Source: Pseudocercospora fijiensis CIRAD86 (lineage: Eukaryota; Ascomycota; Dothideomycetes; Mycosphaerellales; Mycosphaerellaceae). Taken from it: DNA of 64,000 nucleotides. The first letter of the stretch is position 1. The number at the start of each line of letters is the position of its first letter. A program made the translations under genes and the position numbers. Under the pieces are notes generated by a model. The model made no database searches. It was not told the DNA's origin and was given only the letters and a program-made list of their open reading frames with translations. The stretch covers positions 1,037,180 to 1,101,179 of the forward strand of contig NW_006921532.1 of NCBI RefSeq assembly GCF_000340215.1, given 5' to 3'. Below, in pieces: positions 10,031-21,303 of the stretch.

Positions 10031-12110
10031 CTAGACAACACGGCCATCATCGCCAAACTCATACGAGACCATCTCATCATCCGAATCCATCGTCGCATCT
10101 TCCTCCATCATGAATCTTACCGCTCGGTTACGAAGCATTGGTTGATTCACGACCATTGTATCCTCCTCGTTCTCCTCTTCCTCCTCGTCTGCAGATGCAA
10201 ACCCTTCATCGTTAGCCGGGCCCTGAAGGAGGAGTTGGGTCTTGTAGCCAGGCAGTGTCTTCTGCTGTCTCTTCTCGAACATCATGAGAGCAAGCTGAGC
10301 CGAGGCGAGCTCGTCCATGATTATTTTGCCTGGATCACCTAGACCAATTGCTCTTGCTTGCTTATACATCAGATTTATTGTCTTCTCGCTGTGTCGAGTA
10401 TTGAAGTGTGCTGACGAACCGAACGCCACACCATCGAGGAAACCGCGTTTCAAGCACATCTCGTCGCGAACGTTTGGTGGTCTTCCATCGGCAGTGAAAA
10501 GAGCATTTGAGAAGATGCCGGCGAGATGATTCCATTGGCTGTCGGTATGCCGGACAAGGTTGATGGCCCAGCCCTGGCACAATTCGCAAAGCAGGTTTGA
10601 GATATGCTCGATGCTAGACTGAGTCGTAAAGCCCATTAGGTTGGCAAGTCTTGCAAAGGCTTCGACGAGCTCACTCGTAAGGCCCAAGTTGCGCTGTTCC
10701 AGCGCAGGGATGATTCTGGACTTAAGATCAAGGGTCATTGTAATCAAGTCAAAGCGAAGGGTCTCTCGAAGGACCTCACTGTGTTGAACAAATTGCATGA
10801 GGTCTTTGACAGTGAACGTGTGAAGCATCGCTCTACGTGGAATCTCTTTCCAGACGATGAACTCATGCGTCCTGCCAGCAAGTCAGCTTAAGAATAATCA
10901 AAAAATGATGGACAGAACGTGCTCACCCGGCGTAACGCCATGAGCCGGCGGTGAATTCAAAGCTTTTCTTCATTTCTCGATGGTAGGGAGGGACGTAATA
11001 TAGTGATCCTCTTGCCAGACTGCTTGCATCAATTACGGAGATACGGCCTTGACAGCCAGGATTGTCCTCGATCTCCCTCAAAGCTAAGCGGATGGTCCAT
11101 ATCATGGAGTTCGATACCGATATATATGGTGATTCGAATTTCTCCTGAATTCCGATGCGGTCGATGTGATAGAACAATTCTGTCCAGTCGAGAGAAGTGC
11201 ACGAGGGAGGCGGTTGAGGGAAGATAACGCGGTTGGCGTATTTTCGAGCAACGAAACCGTTCTCGCTGTTGATGCCGGAGGATCTGTCCTTTGCCCAATA
11301 TCGGAAGACAAGCCCGCCCATCAGTGGATGGGCTTCTTGAGCTTGAACCGGAATCAGATCTTTCGTGATCTGCGCCCGATTTTTCGGAGTGACATCAATG
11401 ACATTTCCGTGGAATTGCGTGAACTGGACCTTCTGCACGGCTGTGACATTATTCGACCTCTTTGGCGATGGTGTCTGCTTAGCCAGTGAAGTAATCCTAT
11501 TCCTATTCTGGACAGGCTGCTGTCTCCGAATTACGGGCACCAGAGCTCGTGAGGTCGGATCAATGGCTCGGCTTGCTTTCGATGGCGGTCGCAATGCAGG
11601 TGTTGTACATGATGTCCCTAACTGAGGTCGACGCGTACTGTGGCCCTTGCTAGAAGGCGCAATTTCTTGTATCTTAGCTCTAAAACGTTCTCTGCGCTCG
11701 AGCTCTGCTGCGTCCAAAGATGTTCTGCAAATGTCCACCCAGATCTTCGCGCGCATCTGATTGCGCTCGCGAATCTGCGCAGTCATGAGAACCTGTAGGC
11801 GATCGTTTGTCGCACCGTGTTGGCGGACCTCATCGCCGAAAACAGAGCTGAAAATGATAGCATTCTCCGATTTGCTGTAGGTAAAGTCTGTGTAGAGAAC
11901 ATGTAGGAAAACTCTCATATCATCGGACCACTTGAAGGTGTTGCTTCTTCTTGTCTTCCCAATGTCACTTCGTGGGCTTCGGTGTGCCATGGCGATAGTA
12001 CTGTTCTTGCTTGTCTTCTTGTTGTAGGATTGCCTTAGCAAGTGGCCAAGCACCTGATGGTGTGGTGCAGAGACGTCGGTCGAACCACCGTGAAGTCGAA
12101 TATCGTCCAT
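10031..12110 (-). CDS. DUF7587-like domain protein
   Basis: Exon 1 (12110-10927) and exon 2 (10871-10031) join across 10872-10926 (GTGAGC...GGCAG) to 674 residues; an alternative start lies at 11990 (MAHRSPRSD). Near residues 60-130 a FKWSDDMRVFLHVLY segment resembles a SANT/Myb-like helix region. Residues ~266-420, starting LVFRYWAKDRSSGINSENGF and ending THEFIVWKEIPRRAMLHTF after the intron, match the pattern of DUF7587, a fungal domain with weak similarity to ADP-ribosyltransferase-like folds. The middle is basic and Pro/Ser-rich (probably disordered), and the C terminus is strongly acidic (EEEEENEED and later DE runs). No signal peptide is present; a nuclear role is possible but inferred. 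Biochemical function is unknown. Confidence 0.8.
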
Positions 12111-12844
12111 TGTGCCCCGCGGTCGATGCTCTACTAGCCTTCCACGGAGCTACATGGGTGTGGTGCTGCGGTCGGACGCGTGAAAGTGAAGTTCAACGGC
12201 CATACATATAGTGAAGAATGAGGACAGCAGAGGAAGACACTTGACCTTGACCGCATCTTGCTCAAGTTTTCAGCGCCAGCGAGTTCTGTACAAAGCCTTA
12301 CATCTTTGCTATGCTACCGTGAGGACTTGCGGGCGCTGGAAAGTGGTAGCTTTGGAGCCGTCCCAAGCGTGGACCTTTGAAGAGCTATTATAGCGACTAT
12401 AGTACCTAGGGTCGTGCTGGACCTTTTTGTAGCAAAATAATGAGGTAACGAACACATCAAGACATCGCGACGGTTAGATGAACGATGATATAGCGAGAAG
12501 TGAAGTTTCGTAAGTGATGTTGAGATGAAGTCGCGGCAGGCGCGAGTCCGTGCGTGCGTAAGCACTGTTCACCGGTTCGCCCTCAGATCAAGGCAAGGCA
12601 AGAGTCATCTTATGAATCTAAGAAAGTATCCCTTCGATTCTAGATTTTATCCTCACTCAACGATTTGTTCCAGCATTACCAGTGTGTCTTGCGAATTTGG
12701 TGTACGAGGGAAGGCTAACAGCTGATCGGAGCAAAGAACGCGTCGTACTTGCTCGGGACGCGAAGACTGTCAGACAGATCTGTCCCCTTATATGCATAAC
12801 CCTGTCACACCCTGCTGATGTGGACATGATTCAAGAAGCTCACC
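12111..12844. other. divergent promoter region
   Basis: This 734 bp region lies between the divergent DUF7587-like and metallophosphoesterase genes and presumably holds both promoters. No element is confidently recognised. Confidence 0.5.
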
Positions 12845-13827
12845 ATGTCTATATCAAAGAAACTTCGAATTGTATGCATTTCTGACACACACAATGCAGC
12901 TCCAGGGCAAGGCTTCGTCTTGCCAAAGGGAGGTATGTCGATGTGTCATGGCTCAACCCTTCGGGCTCTGCTGACTGGCGATGTCAAGATATTCTGATAC
13001 ACGCCGGAGATCTCACGAACCAAGGCAGTCTCTCCGAACTGCAAAAGGCCGTATCCTGGATCTCGAAGGCAGACTTTGCGGTGAAGATTGTCATTGCTGG
13101 TAACCATGACTTATCCTTAGATCCGAACTACGCCCTGAAGCACAGCACTGGATGGGCTGTTGTTCCTGCAGACTCTGACGTCGAAGCATGTCGGAAACTC
13201 GTGGCTGACGGTGATTTCGTGTACCTACAACATTCTGCTGCGGTGGTATGTTTACCAGAACACAACGTCTCCTTACGTGTCTTTGGTTCACCGTATTCGC
13301 CGGACCGAGGAAAGCAGAATTGGGCGTTCCAGTACAGCGACGCAGATGCTTATACAATGTGGAACGATATACCACCCGATATAGATCTGCTGATTACACA
13401 CACGCCTGCGTTCGGGTGTTGCGATACTAGTGCTCACTGGACAGAAGGCGGCTGTGAGGGATTGAAGCGGGCACTAGTCAGCAGCAGACCTCAACTCCAC
13501 GTGTGCGGCCATTGTCATGAAGGAAGAGGCGCTTGCGTGGTAAGATGGGAAGACGCAGAGGGTGAATGTGCGAAAACAGCATGGGAGGACCCAGGTGCTG
13601 GCAATAAGAAGATGTCGCTACTGGATTTGACAGGTAAAGCCGGTGCTGCTCTGGAAGGCGGAAAAGAGACCGCTATCGTCAACGCAAGTATTGTGGCCAA
13701 GTCTTTCGGACGAGCAGCGAAGACTTTCAATAAGCCGATTGTCGTGGATCTGCTATTACCAACTCAGCCAACACATGCGATGAGTGTGGAGACTGGACAG
13801 CATCATAAAACCGACGACAGCACATAA
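12845..13827 (+). CDS. calcineurin-like metallophosphoesterase
   Basis: Exon 1 (12845-12932) and exon 2 (12989-13827) join across 12933-12988 (GTATGT...GTCAAG) to 308 residues. The short first exon is needed because it encodes the metal-binding motif SDTHN (Asp14, His16). The rest of the signature follows in order: HAGDLTN (Asp37), GNHD (67-70), THTP (His167) and GHCH (203-206), so all ligands of the di-metal centre are present. The architecture fits the MPPED/UPF0046-like group of fungal phosphoesterases; the substrate is unknown. No signal peptide or membrane segment is seen, so it is probably cytosolic. The C-terminal ~90 residues are less conserved-looking. Confidence 0.9.
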
Positions 13828-16055
13828 CCACCATGCCAGCGCAATGTCTGGCGGTCTTCCGACCACGAAAACGATGCGGGTCGGTCAGTCGCATAAAGAT
13901 CCGCCGGAAGGAAGATGACCACGAAGACATCCGCCTAGTTACGCGACAGCAGTAGTGACCAGCTTGCTGACTTACTGTTTCGTTTGTCCCTGCACAAGAC
14001 GAGCGTTGCCACCGTCATCATGAGATCGTCAATCGATGTCAATCAGGCCCACATTCTGGTTGATTTCAGGCACATTCTTCGCTGGACGATGCAAACATGT
14101 TGATCGTTACACGTGATGTAATGATTTCTCCGACCACGCAGTCGTATCCACGAACACTGGACTGTTGGGCTCTGTTCCGCTGCAAGCGCAACACAATGAC
14201 GATTGGTGTGTTTCTGTGCGCAGCTAACTCGTGACTGTATGATCAGCTGTATGTCTACCTGATGAGAGATGCCAGATCCCCGCCTTGCTAGTCGATTGCG
14301 ATTCAGAGGCAAAGGACTCCACTCCACATATAGCGGGCCTCGCCAAAGACTGTCCAGGTGAGCATCTTTGCTGAGACGGGCAAGGCATGAAACAACGGCC
14401 ATCTTTGACAGATTTCGACATTTTCTGCGTCCCTGGGTCGCATCTTCGGGTCGAAATTTACCCTCGGGGTCCGACATACAGGTTAGGCTCAAGCTTCTCC
14501 GAGTCTCAGGCTCAGCTTTGCCTGAGGGCACGGAAGGAATGGAGTCTCTGTCTGACAGCAAGCTGAAAGGGTGCCTGGTTTAGAAATCCCGATGGAAGGA
14601 TTTTCAGCGTGGACGTAGTTGAAGTAGAAGCGAGGAATAGCTGGTGTTCTTGTGCCAGTGTGGCAGCATGAGCGTGCGTTGTGCTCCAGTGATCGACAGA
14701 ATTAGCTGCATAAGTCGACCTGATTGGCGCCGAAGCGCTCTGTACGGGCGTTTGCACCGGCCTATCATAACCTGAATCAATGTGATTCTTGCCTTCAGCT
14801 TGACAATTGCTTCGAGTGAAGTCTGGAGCTCTTGTTTCCTCGATGCCTTGCTGAGCTCGCCTTGAGAGGTCTCGGGTGGCCATGGGATCCGGACCTTGCG
14901 GCTCTGGTCCTAGTGGTCGAATGGGCGAGGGATGTGTGTAGCCAATGGCTCGGCGATGTCTGCAGGACTACTGCAAGATTCTCTACACTGAGCAATCGGA
15001 GTGAGTGTCAGGAGGAGACTTCGCCCACGTAGTGTTTTTGGAGCATCTGCACCTTAGATTCGCTGGCACGGCGGTCTTCGCGCTTCTGAGCGGTGCTACG
15101 TGGTCGCTGAGCGTGCTGCGTGCATGATACCCTGCCACGCGTTGTGATTGCTTCTCTGTTGCTGGGGGGCAAAGCGGAGGTGGCCAGTCTTCATCCTCGC
15201 CCTCGCCCTCGCCCTCGCCACGCTCGCTGCTGATTATTCTTCTGTGAATATTTTGATGCTGAACATACCACCTCTCGCCATCTGATATCACGGCTGTGCA
15301 ACACGCAACCCTTTCGCACTGCAAGGAAATCCCCAGCAGAGCACCGCACTGCCCCCGTTCGGATTCGGACACGCAGGATCTGGATTTGCGCGGGAGTTTC
15401 TGCAGTCCTGGGCCAGCATCCCCTGCCACACCGACCATCGTCAAGGTCGTCAGGCGCGTGCGACACCGCTCCTCGCAGCTGCAGAGTCCAGACCTGCTGC
15501 AGCGATTCTTCACACAGCTATTGCGCGGCATATACACGAGCGCAGCGTGGGCACAGATATCATCAGCAGCTGCTTCATCAGTTCGTGCGCGGAGTACGCG
15601 CATTAAATCGTTCATCGTTCATTTCCAACGCTCGGCATCTTCGCTCAACTTCCGTCTGTCGGCTTCCGCGGGAGAACGTCATTTTTCAGCTTGGCGTCCG
15701 CGACCTCATCATCATCGCTTTGCATTCTCAACCCGGCGTGTTCGCAGGGGCGATCACCCAGTCGCATAACTGCCTGTGTGCTGCGGTACTCCTGTCGATC
15801 CACGTCGTCGCCGTCTAAGCCGCAGTGTATGACAGACGGTCCTACGTCTGCGAACTGTGAACTGCGCACTACTCACTTGCCATATATCTGGTCCGTACTG
15901 AGGCACTGATCGCCTCGCGGCCTCACATCAGCACGACACATTGTTCCCACACCGCTCACGAAAGCCTTCCCTAGCCTTAATCACGGCGACTCCCACTCGG
16001 TTTGCGCATGCACTCCCGGTCAGCCTGACCGGTCCACAGTCAACACGGCTCAGAC
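13828..16055. other. 2.2 kb region without a supported gene
   Basis: The region is GC-rich with overlapping open frames on both strands, typical of chance frames. Two minus-strand frames (14883-14512 and 14561-14043) could in principle be joined but show no recognisable domain or clear splice sites. A GCCCTC microsatellite lies at 15197-15220. The last few hundred bases are presumably the promoter and 5' UTR of the J-domain gene. Confidence 0.45.
15197..15220. repeat. GCCCTC microsatellite
   Basis: About four tandem copies of the 6-base unit CGCCCT are visible. Confidence 0.8.
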
Positions 16056-18119
16056 ATGGGATCTCCTTTACCTCCGGATCCCTATGAGGCCCTAGGAGTG
16101 CCCAAAGATGCGACATCAGCGGCCGTCAAGACTGCACATCGGAAACTGGTCCTCAAATGCCATCCGGATAAGGTGACAGATCCCGCCGAGAAACAGGCCG
16201 CTGCCGACAGATTCCACAAGATCCAGAGCGCGTATGAAATCCTGATTGACGAGAGTCGGAGAGAGCGATACGATGCCCAAGTACGTCTGGCAGAGCTGAA
16301 GAAGGAGGCCATGGCGCGGTCGCAGGGTGCTGGAAGATCGCGTGGCGCAGAAAAGTCAGGTCCCTCGCCCCCATACAGGACCGCGCCGTCAGAAGCACCA
16401 CGAGGAGCATATGCAAGTCGCGGTCCGGAGCCAGCACGCCCGACTCCTCAGTACGAAGAACGGAGGCCACCTTATGCGGCGGACTACTTTGATCCACAAC
16501 CCAGAGCAACGCAGCGAAAAGAGCCTGAGCCCGAGCGCGAGCGGACTTCCCGGCGGACTGCTCACGAGGTCAAGGAGAGATTCAAGAGTGCAGCTCAGAA
16601 GGCTAAGAGCGTCAAAGAACACGAAAAGGAGCGGAGACGCGAAAAGACCCGACAGTCAGACCGGGACACCAGGCAGGAGCGAGAGCGAAAGCACACGCCT
16701 TTCGTCGTTGATGTGGATTCTGACAGCGAATCGGACGAGCAGGAAATGCGCAGCCGACGCATGCCCGAGGAAGACGAGGAACGCAGAGCGAGGGAAACAT
16801 ACTACGCTCAGATGTTCAAGCAGCGCCGTGAGGCAGAGGAAGGCCACTACGGCGATGAACGCGCTCGAAAACTCTTCACCCAGACCAACGATGTGCGCGA
16901 CTACATTGCATCCTCACGTGGAGCTCCTCGCCGTCCTGAGCCATCAGATCGCGAGCGTGAACGCGAAAGGGAGAGAGAACGCCGTCCTTCACCAGTCCGA
17001 ATGGGCTCTTCGAAAGATGGCGTGGAGTATGTCAAGCGCAAAGATGGTCGTCCAGCTGTCATGGTTCGTCGTGCATCCTCAAAGCCTGGAAAAGAATCCA
17101 GCAGTAAGGAGAAAGAATCGTCAAAGAAAGCATCATCACGCACTCCCGAACGAAGATCGAGCGAAGAGAGGGTTGTTGAGAAACGAAAGCCTCCGCCACT
17201 CGCCACGAGCAAATCCTCTCCGGCAGACATTCACATTCCGGAGAAACCACGCTCTGCTTCTGTTCAGATCAATTCTGAGGCGCCTCCAGTTCGACCAATG
17301 CAAAGATCTGAAACCATGCCTACTCGCAAGTCAGAAAATACAGTCCCGACCAAGAGCTCAAACTTCCGATCCACGGAGCTCAACGGTGGAATGCCTACGC
17401 CAGCTCCCACACCAGAGGAGTCAGCAGTGCCGACACACAAGTTTCCTTATGGAAAGCAGTATGCAGACGACAATGAGTTTGCTACACCTGACGGCTACCG
17501 CACTGAGACACGGGAGCTCGAGAAGCCACCAAGGCCACAACGACCACAGTACACTCGCAAAACCACGCGCAGTCCTTCTCCGACGAAAGAAGCCCGCGAG
17601 CCTCTACGAGACATGCGTGAGTCAAGAGATAGCCGAGGCTACAAAGATTCTCGCGAAATGCCTCGCGATCGAGATGTACGTGATCCAAGGTTGACGACTC
17701 ACCGCTCAACATCTGCGCGGAACTTTGCTACCACTCAGCCATCGCCACCAAACGTACGCACCACGAGTTACAAGTTTAATGGTAGCGGAGTTGACCCTTA
17801 CGACAACTCACGTCCAAGCAGTGGTCGAGACACCTCGCCACGAGAACGGGAACCGAGCTACAAGTACGATCAGCGGCTTTACGGCGAGATTCCACGTGAA
17901 CGCGATAGTCGACCTGCTTCTGGATCTCCTCGTCAAGCTCATGGACCCCACGCTCCGCCTGTTGATGAGGGCATCAACTATCGCAGGTATCGACCGGAGG
18001 ATATCAAGTATCAGACCGGCTACAGCATCAAACGCCCAAGTGTCGACATCCGGCCGAGCTTGAGTCGGAATGGCAGCGGTCATGCATCATATTACCAACA
18101 GCAGCCTGTTCGGGCTTAG
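16056..18119 (+). CDS. J-domain (DnaJ/Hsp40) protein with long disordered tail
   Basis: This single-exon gene encodes 687 residues. A J-domain occupies residues ~8-75 (DPYEALGVPKDATSAAVK, then the invariant HPD in LKCHPDKV, and a YEILIDESRRERYD helix), so it should stimulate the ATPase of an Hsp70. There is no Gly/Phe region, zinc finger or C-terminal peptide-binding domain, which makes it a class III (DnaJC-type) protein. The remaining ~600 residues are highly charged and low in complexity (Arg/Glu/Ser/Pro with RERERE runs) and are probably disordered. The client and location are not evident. The ATG follows directly on a CTCAGAC leader; other long frames here are shadows of the Arg/Ser-rich coding sequence. 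Confidence 0.88.
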   Translation: MGSPLPPDPYEALGVPKDATSAAVKTAHRKLVLKCHPDKVTDPAEKQAAADRFHKIQSAYEILIDESRRERYDAQVRLAELKKEAMARSQGAGRSRGAEKSGPSPPYRTAPSEAPRGAYASRGPEPARPTPQYEERRPPYAADYFDPQPRATQRKEPEPERERTSRRTAHEVKERFKSAAQKAKSVKEHEKERRREKTRQSDRDTRQERERKHTPFVVDVDSDSESDEQEMRSRRMPEEDEERRARETYYAQMFKQRREAEEGHYGDERARKLFTQTNDVRDYIASSRGAPRRPEPSDRERERERERERRPSPVRMGSSKDGVEYVKRKDGRPAVMVRRASSKPGKESSSKEKESSKKASSRTPERRSSEERVVEKRKPPPLATSKSSPADIHIPEKPRSASVQINSEAPPVRPMQRSETMPTRKSENTVPTKSSNFRSTELNGGMPTPAPTPEESAVPTHKFPYGKQYADDNEFATPDGYRTETRELEKPPRPQRPQYTRKTTRSPSPTKEAREPLRDMRESRDSRGYKDSREMPRDRDVRDPRLTTHRSTSARNFATTQPSPPNVRTTSYKFNGSGVDPYDNSRPSSGRDTSPREREPSYKYDQRLYGEIPRERDSRPASGSPRQAHGPHAPPVDEGINYRRYRPEDIKYQTGYSIKRPSVDIRPSLSRNGSGHASYYQQQPVRA

Positions 18120-19153
18120 ATCACTACACTATCATTTGCATTGGAGAGAAGTATTTTTTACTGCATGGCACTACAGAACATGAACAGCGAGCATTACGGA
18201 TGAACGCATGATGTTTTTACAAGTTGTACAATTCCCAGATCGCGAGGCCTCTTCACTGAGTGCTGGTCTGCGTTGGGCAGGATGTCTCAACAACACTTTC
18301 TGCAAAGGGCGGCGAGATTGAACTGAACAAGGAGGAAGCTTTTTGGCTCGGCATGGATCGAATTCTTCTTCTTCTGGTTTGGAGGGGATGGATACTCGGG
18401 GATCATGAACGCTAACCTTGGCTCCATTAGGTGGATCTGCTAAATAGAATAACAGTAACGATTGTAATGAGAATAGGACATCCAAGCCAAGAATGGCTCA
18501 CGCATTCTCTTCCTCACAATCAGTTGCCTCGTCAGCGGCAACGCTCACGATCACGATCAGAGCAGTCCAGATGTGCGGAGACTGGCTCTCTTACCGCCTG
18601 CTACTCACAGGCATCCCAGCCACCGTACTACGTGAAGTGCAATCAGAAGTGATCATCCTCTGCAAGACTCTAGCATGAACCTGGAATGCCAACTCATAGC
18701 GGTCACGCGGTCTCCAATTCTTCACGTGAACGCCATTAGTCAGCCGGAGTTTAGCGTTAAGGATAGAGGAGGTACCCGGGCAGGAACATCGCACACGATT
18801 CCACATCCCAGGCAACTACTACAGACATATTCAACCTCACGTTGCATGTCATCCTCGCGACTCCTTACGAGACAATCAGTGGCAACACACTACCTCTTCC
18901 ACGTACGTACTACTGTATGTATCTCGCATCAAACCCCAAACTCGGCATTAACAACTTCCACACACAGCCACGCTTAGCAACGAAGCATATCCGCACAGCT
19001 TCCAACAACATCCGACTCGCAAGGAATCGTCTCCCAGGCATTAAAGATTCTCCAGCGGGTATACGCAGCTTCGCCTCCTCCTCTGGCAAACTTTACGCCA
19101 CACTCAGCAAGACCCCGATCTTCGTCCTCCAAGCTAAGCCTCGAGGCGTCGAA
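18120..19153. other. intergenic region upstream of GST gene
   Basis: The 3' flank of the J-domain gene is followed by the GST promoter. From 18842 the frame is open into the GST gene and would add a 104-residue Arg/Ser/Ala-rich, acid-poor leader (RLARNRLPGIKDSPAGIRSF), which could be a mitochondrial presequence or simply 5' UTR. Confidence 0.5.
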
Positions 19154-20063
19154 ATGGCTGACCAACCAGCCAAGAAACTCCGCACCTCCCATCCCACCTA
19201 CGAACTCCTCTACCACCCTGGCATCCCCGGACGAGGCGAGTTCATCCGTTTGGCTTTCGAAGCCGCAGGCGTGCCTTACACCGATATCGCGAATGAGGAT
19301 CATAAGAATGGATATGCAGAAGTTCAGCAAGTGTGCATGAATGACGGAATAGAGTCAAGTGATGGGAATCCTCCGGTTTTCTCGCCTCCGGCTTTGAGAG
19401 TTAGGGATGGGGAGAAGGCTTTGGTGATAAGTCAGACGCCGAATATTTTGATTTATCTTGGGGAGAAGTTGGGATTGGTGCCTGCTGGAGATGAGAAGTT
19501 TTATGTGCAGCAGTTGGCTCTTACTGTGGGTGAAAGATAATGAGAGAGAAGGGTTTGGGTGAAGAGCTGACTGGCTGACTGATTGCAGGCTTTGGACTTG
19601 AATAATGAGATTCATGATACGCATCATCCAATTGCGGTAAGTCAGTCGGCTTCATTTCTGAAAGTGTTGAGATACTGACACACTGCAGGCCTCGAAATAC
19701 TACGAAGATCAAAAAGATGCGGCGTTGGAAAAGGCTAAAGATTTGAGGGCAACGAGGATACCCAAATTCTTCAAGTACTTTGAGAGGCAATTGAAGTGGA
19801 ATTCTTCCGCTGGACAACATAAGTATCTCGTAGGTGATCGGCTTACATACGCAGACCTCACTGTCTGGCAGATACTGGATGGAGCCAAGTATGCGTTCCC
19901 CAAGGAGCTGGAGGTGAGGAGGAAAGAGTTCCCGGAATTACTAGGGACCTTTTATGAAAGTGTAAAGGAAGAGGAGGGGATTAAAGAGTATTTGGCGAGT
20001 GAGAGGAGGTTGAAGTATAGTATGGGTGTTTTCAGATATTATCCTGAACTAGACAGGCCGTGA
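19154..20063 (+). CDS. glutathione S-transferase (sigma/alpha-like), 3 exons
   Basis: Exons 19154-19525, 19589-19636 and 19689-20063, with introns 19526-19588 (GTGGGT...TTGCAG) and 19637-19688 (GTAAGT...CTGCAG), give 264 residues. The N-terminal thioredoxin-like GST domain has YELLYHPGIPGRGEFIRLAF (Tyr/Arg near the active site) and ISQTPNILIYLGEKLGL (the QT/S pair that binds the glutathione gamma-glutamyl group). The C-terminal helical domain has DLNNEIHDTHHPIA and LVGDRLTYADLTVWQ (N-capping motif). It would conjugate glutathione to electrophiles or detoxify peroxides. The start at MADQ is preferred; an open upstream frame leaves a longer N terminus possible. Its stop is only 49 bp from the stop of the convergent NT-C2 gene. 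Confidence 0.88.
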
Positions 20064-20112
20064 GGGCATGACGAAGACGATGAAGCTGGGCTCGAGAAGG
20101 TTGTTTACCGTC

Positions 20113-21303
20113 TCATCCAAACGCCTTCTGCCCAATCTGCCAGCTGATCAGATCCTCCCTCACATCCATCTCCTCCAACTCCCCAGGTACCTTCCTAAAG
20201 CTCTTCTCCCTCCTATGATGATGTCCATGATGATGATGACTACTCGACGAAAACTTATGCTTATGCCTACTCCCATCCTCAACTTTCCCCACCGTACTAT
20301 TACCCCTACTCATCCCCCCATCCCCAGCATTCGGCGTACTATCCCCACTCCCAGGCAAACTCCTCGCAGCAGTCACAGGCCTCCCTCCCTTCCCCCACCC
20401 ATCGCCCCCAGAAAACAAATCCTCGATACACTCATCAGCCTTCAACTCCCCCGGCTGACTCGTCCAAAACGCCGCCAGCGTCCTTCGATACATATCCTGC
20501 ATCTCCCCCACCTCTTTATTATCAATACTAAAACTCTGCGGTACGATAGCGATTTCTCCATCCTCAGTATTAGGCGTATGCGACCCTCCAATTCCTCCCG
20601 GCGTACTACTATTCGCTTCCGCCGAAGATATGATACCCGCAATACCCCCAAAAACCGGTGCGGTCCGCAACGGAGGCGCAAAGTAATCCCGCGTCCCTTC
20701 TAAATGTCGCATTCGAATCCCGATTTTCAAGGTACTGTTGATTTTCGATTCTTGCATGAGGTATCGACGTGTAATGCCTCCTCCACCTTCTTCATCAGTT
20801 GACCCGCCGCCAGCGCCAGCGCCAGGACTCGATGGGAGTTCTAGTGCCGTGTCCGCATATTCTGCAAGATTGAGATGGATTTCCCCCAATTTGATGCGTT
20901 CCCCTCGTCCACTGCTGGAGTATTCCTGTTCGACTTGGAAATGTATGAGACATTCTTCGAGCATTCCGTCTTTGCCGACGTGGAGGCGGACGGTGAGTTG
21001 TTTTTCATAGTCGTATTGGACGCGGTGGTCGCGGATGGGACATTTGTTTGTTTGGCCGCGGTGTTCGGCTGCGGAGGAGGTGGGGAGGTGCCATTTAATG
21101 AATGAGGTGCCGGTGACGAGTGGGACGTTGTTTAAGTCGAGGATTCGGAGGGTGAGTTCGAAGCGGACGCGTTTGGATTTTGAGACGAAGGCCGATGTCA
21201 TGGCGAGGGGACTGGACAGTGCTTCTGCGACTTGTCCAGTCAGTTTGTGGGTTAGCTGGCTGACATTGTTGGGTAGAGGTAGAGTGATGAGTTCTGAGAG
21301 CAT
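20113..21303 (-). CDS. NT-C2 (EEIG1/EHBP1-type) domain protein
   Basis: The gene is intronless and encodes 396 residues. Residues ~38-205 form an NT-C2 domain: KSKRVRFELTLRILDLNNVP, then SFIKWHLP, KQLTVRLHVGKDGMLEECLIHFQV, KLGEIHLNLAEY and INSTLKIGIRMRHLEG. This matches the N-terminal C2-like domain of EEIG1/EHBP1 and fungal relatives, which bind membranes or Rab-type partners. A second Met at residue 35 (21201) directly precedes the domain and may be the true start. The rest is Gly/Ser/Pro-rich and probably disordered, with a SSSSHHHHGHHHRR histidine cluster near the C terminus. It is transcribed towards the GST gene. Confidence 0.82.
   Translation of the reverse strand: MLSELITLPLPNNVSQLTHKLTGQVAEALSSPLAMTSAFVSKSKRVRFELTLRILDLNNVPLVTGTSFIKWHLPTSSAAEHRGQTNKCPIRDHRVQYDYEKQLTVRLHVGKDGMLEECLIHFQVEQEYSSSGRGERIKLGEIHLNLAEYADTALELPSSPGAGAGGGSTDEEGGGGITRRYLMQESKINSTLKIGIRMRHLEGTRDYFAPPLRTAPVFGGIAGIISSAEANSSTPGGIGGSHTPNTEDGEIAIVPQSFSIDNKEVGEMQDMYRRTLAAFWTSQPGELKADECIEDLFSGGDGWGKGGRPVTAARSLPGSGDSTPNAGDGGMSRGNSTVGKVEDGSRHKHKFSSSSHHHHGHHHRREKSFRKVPGELEEMDVREDLISWQIGQKAFG

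Noticed and set aside
14983..15615. 210-codon frame on the minus strand
   Set aside because: Composition is dominated by GC-rich chance codons and a GAGGGC repeat; no domain, no splice support, and competing frames occur on the other strand.
16327..17694. 455-codon frame on the plus strand
   Set aside because: It is the +1 shadow of the Arg/Glu/Ser-rich J-domain gene; it has no J-domain or other motif.
20068..20703. 211-codon plus-strand frame after the GST gene
   Set aside because: Antisense to the NT-C2 gene; its Arg/Pro/His-rich content mirrors the His/Gly/Ser-rich C terminus of that gene.
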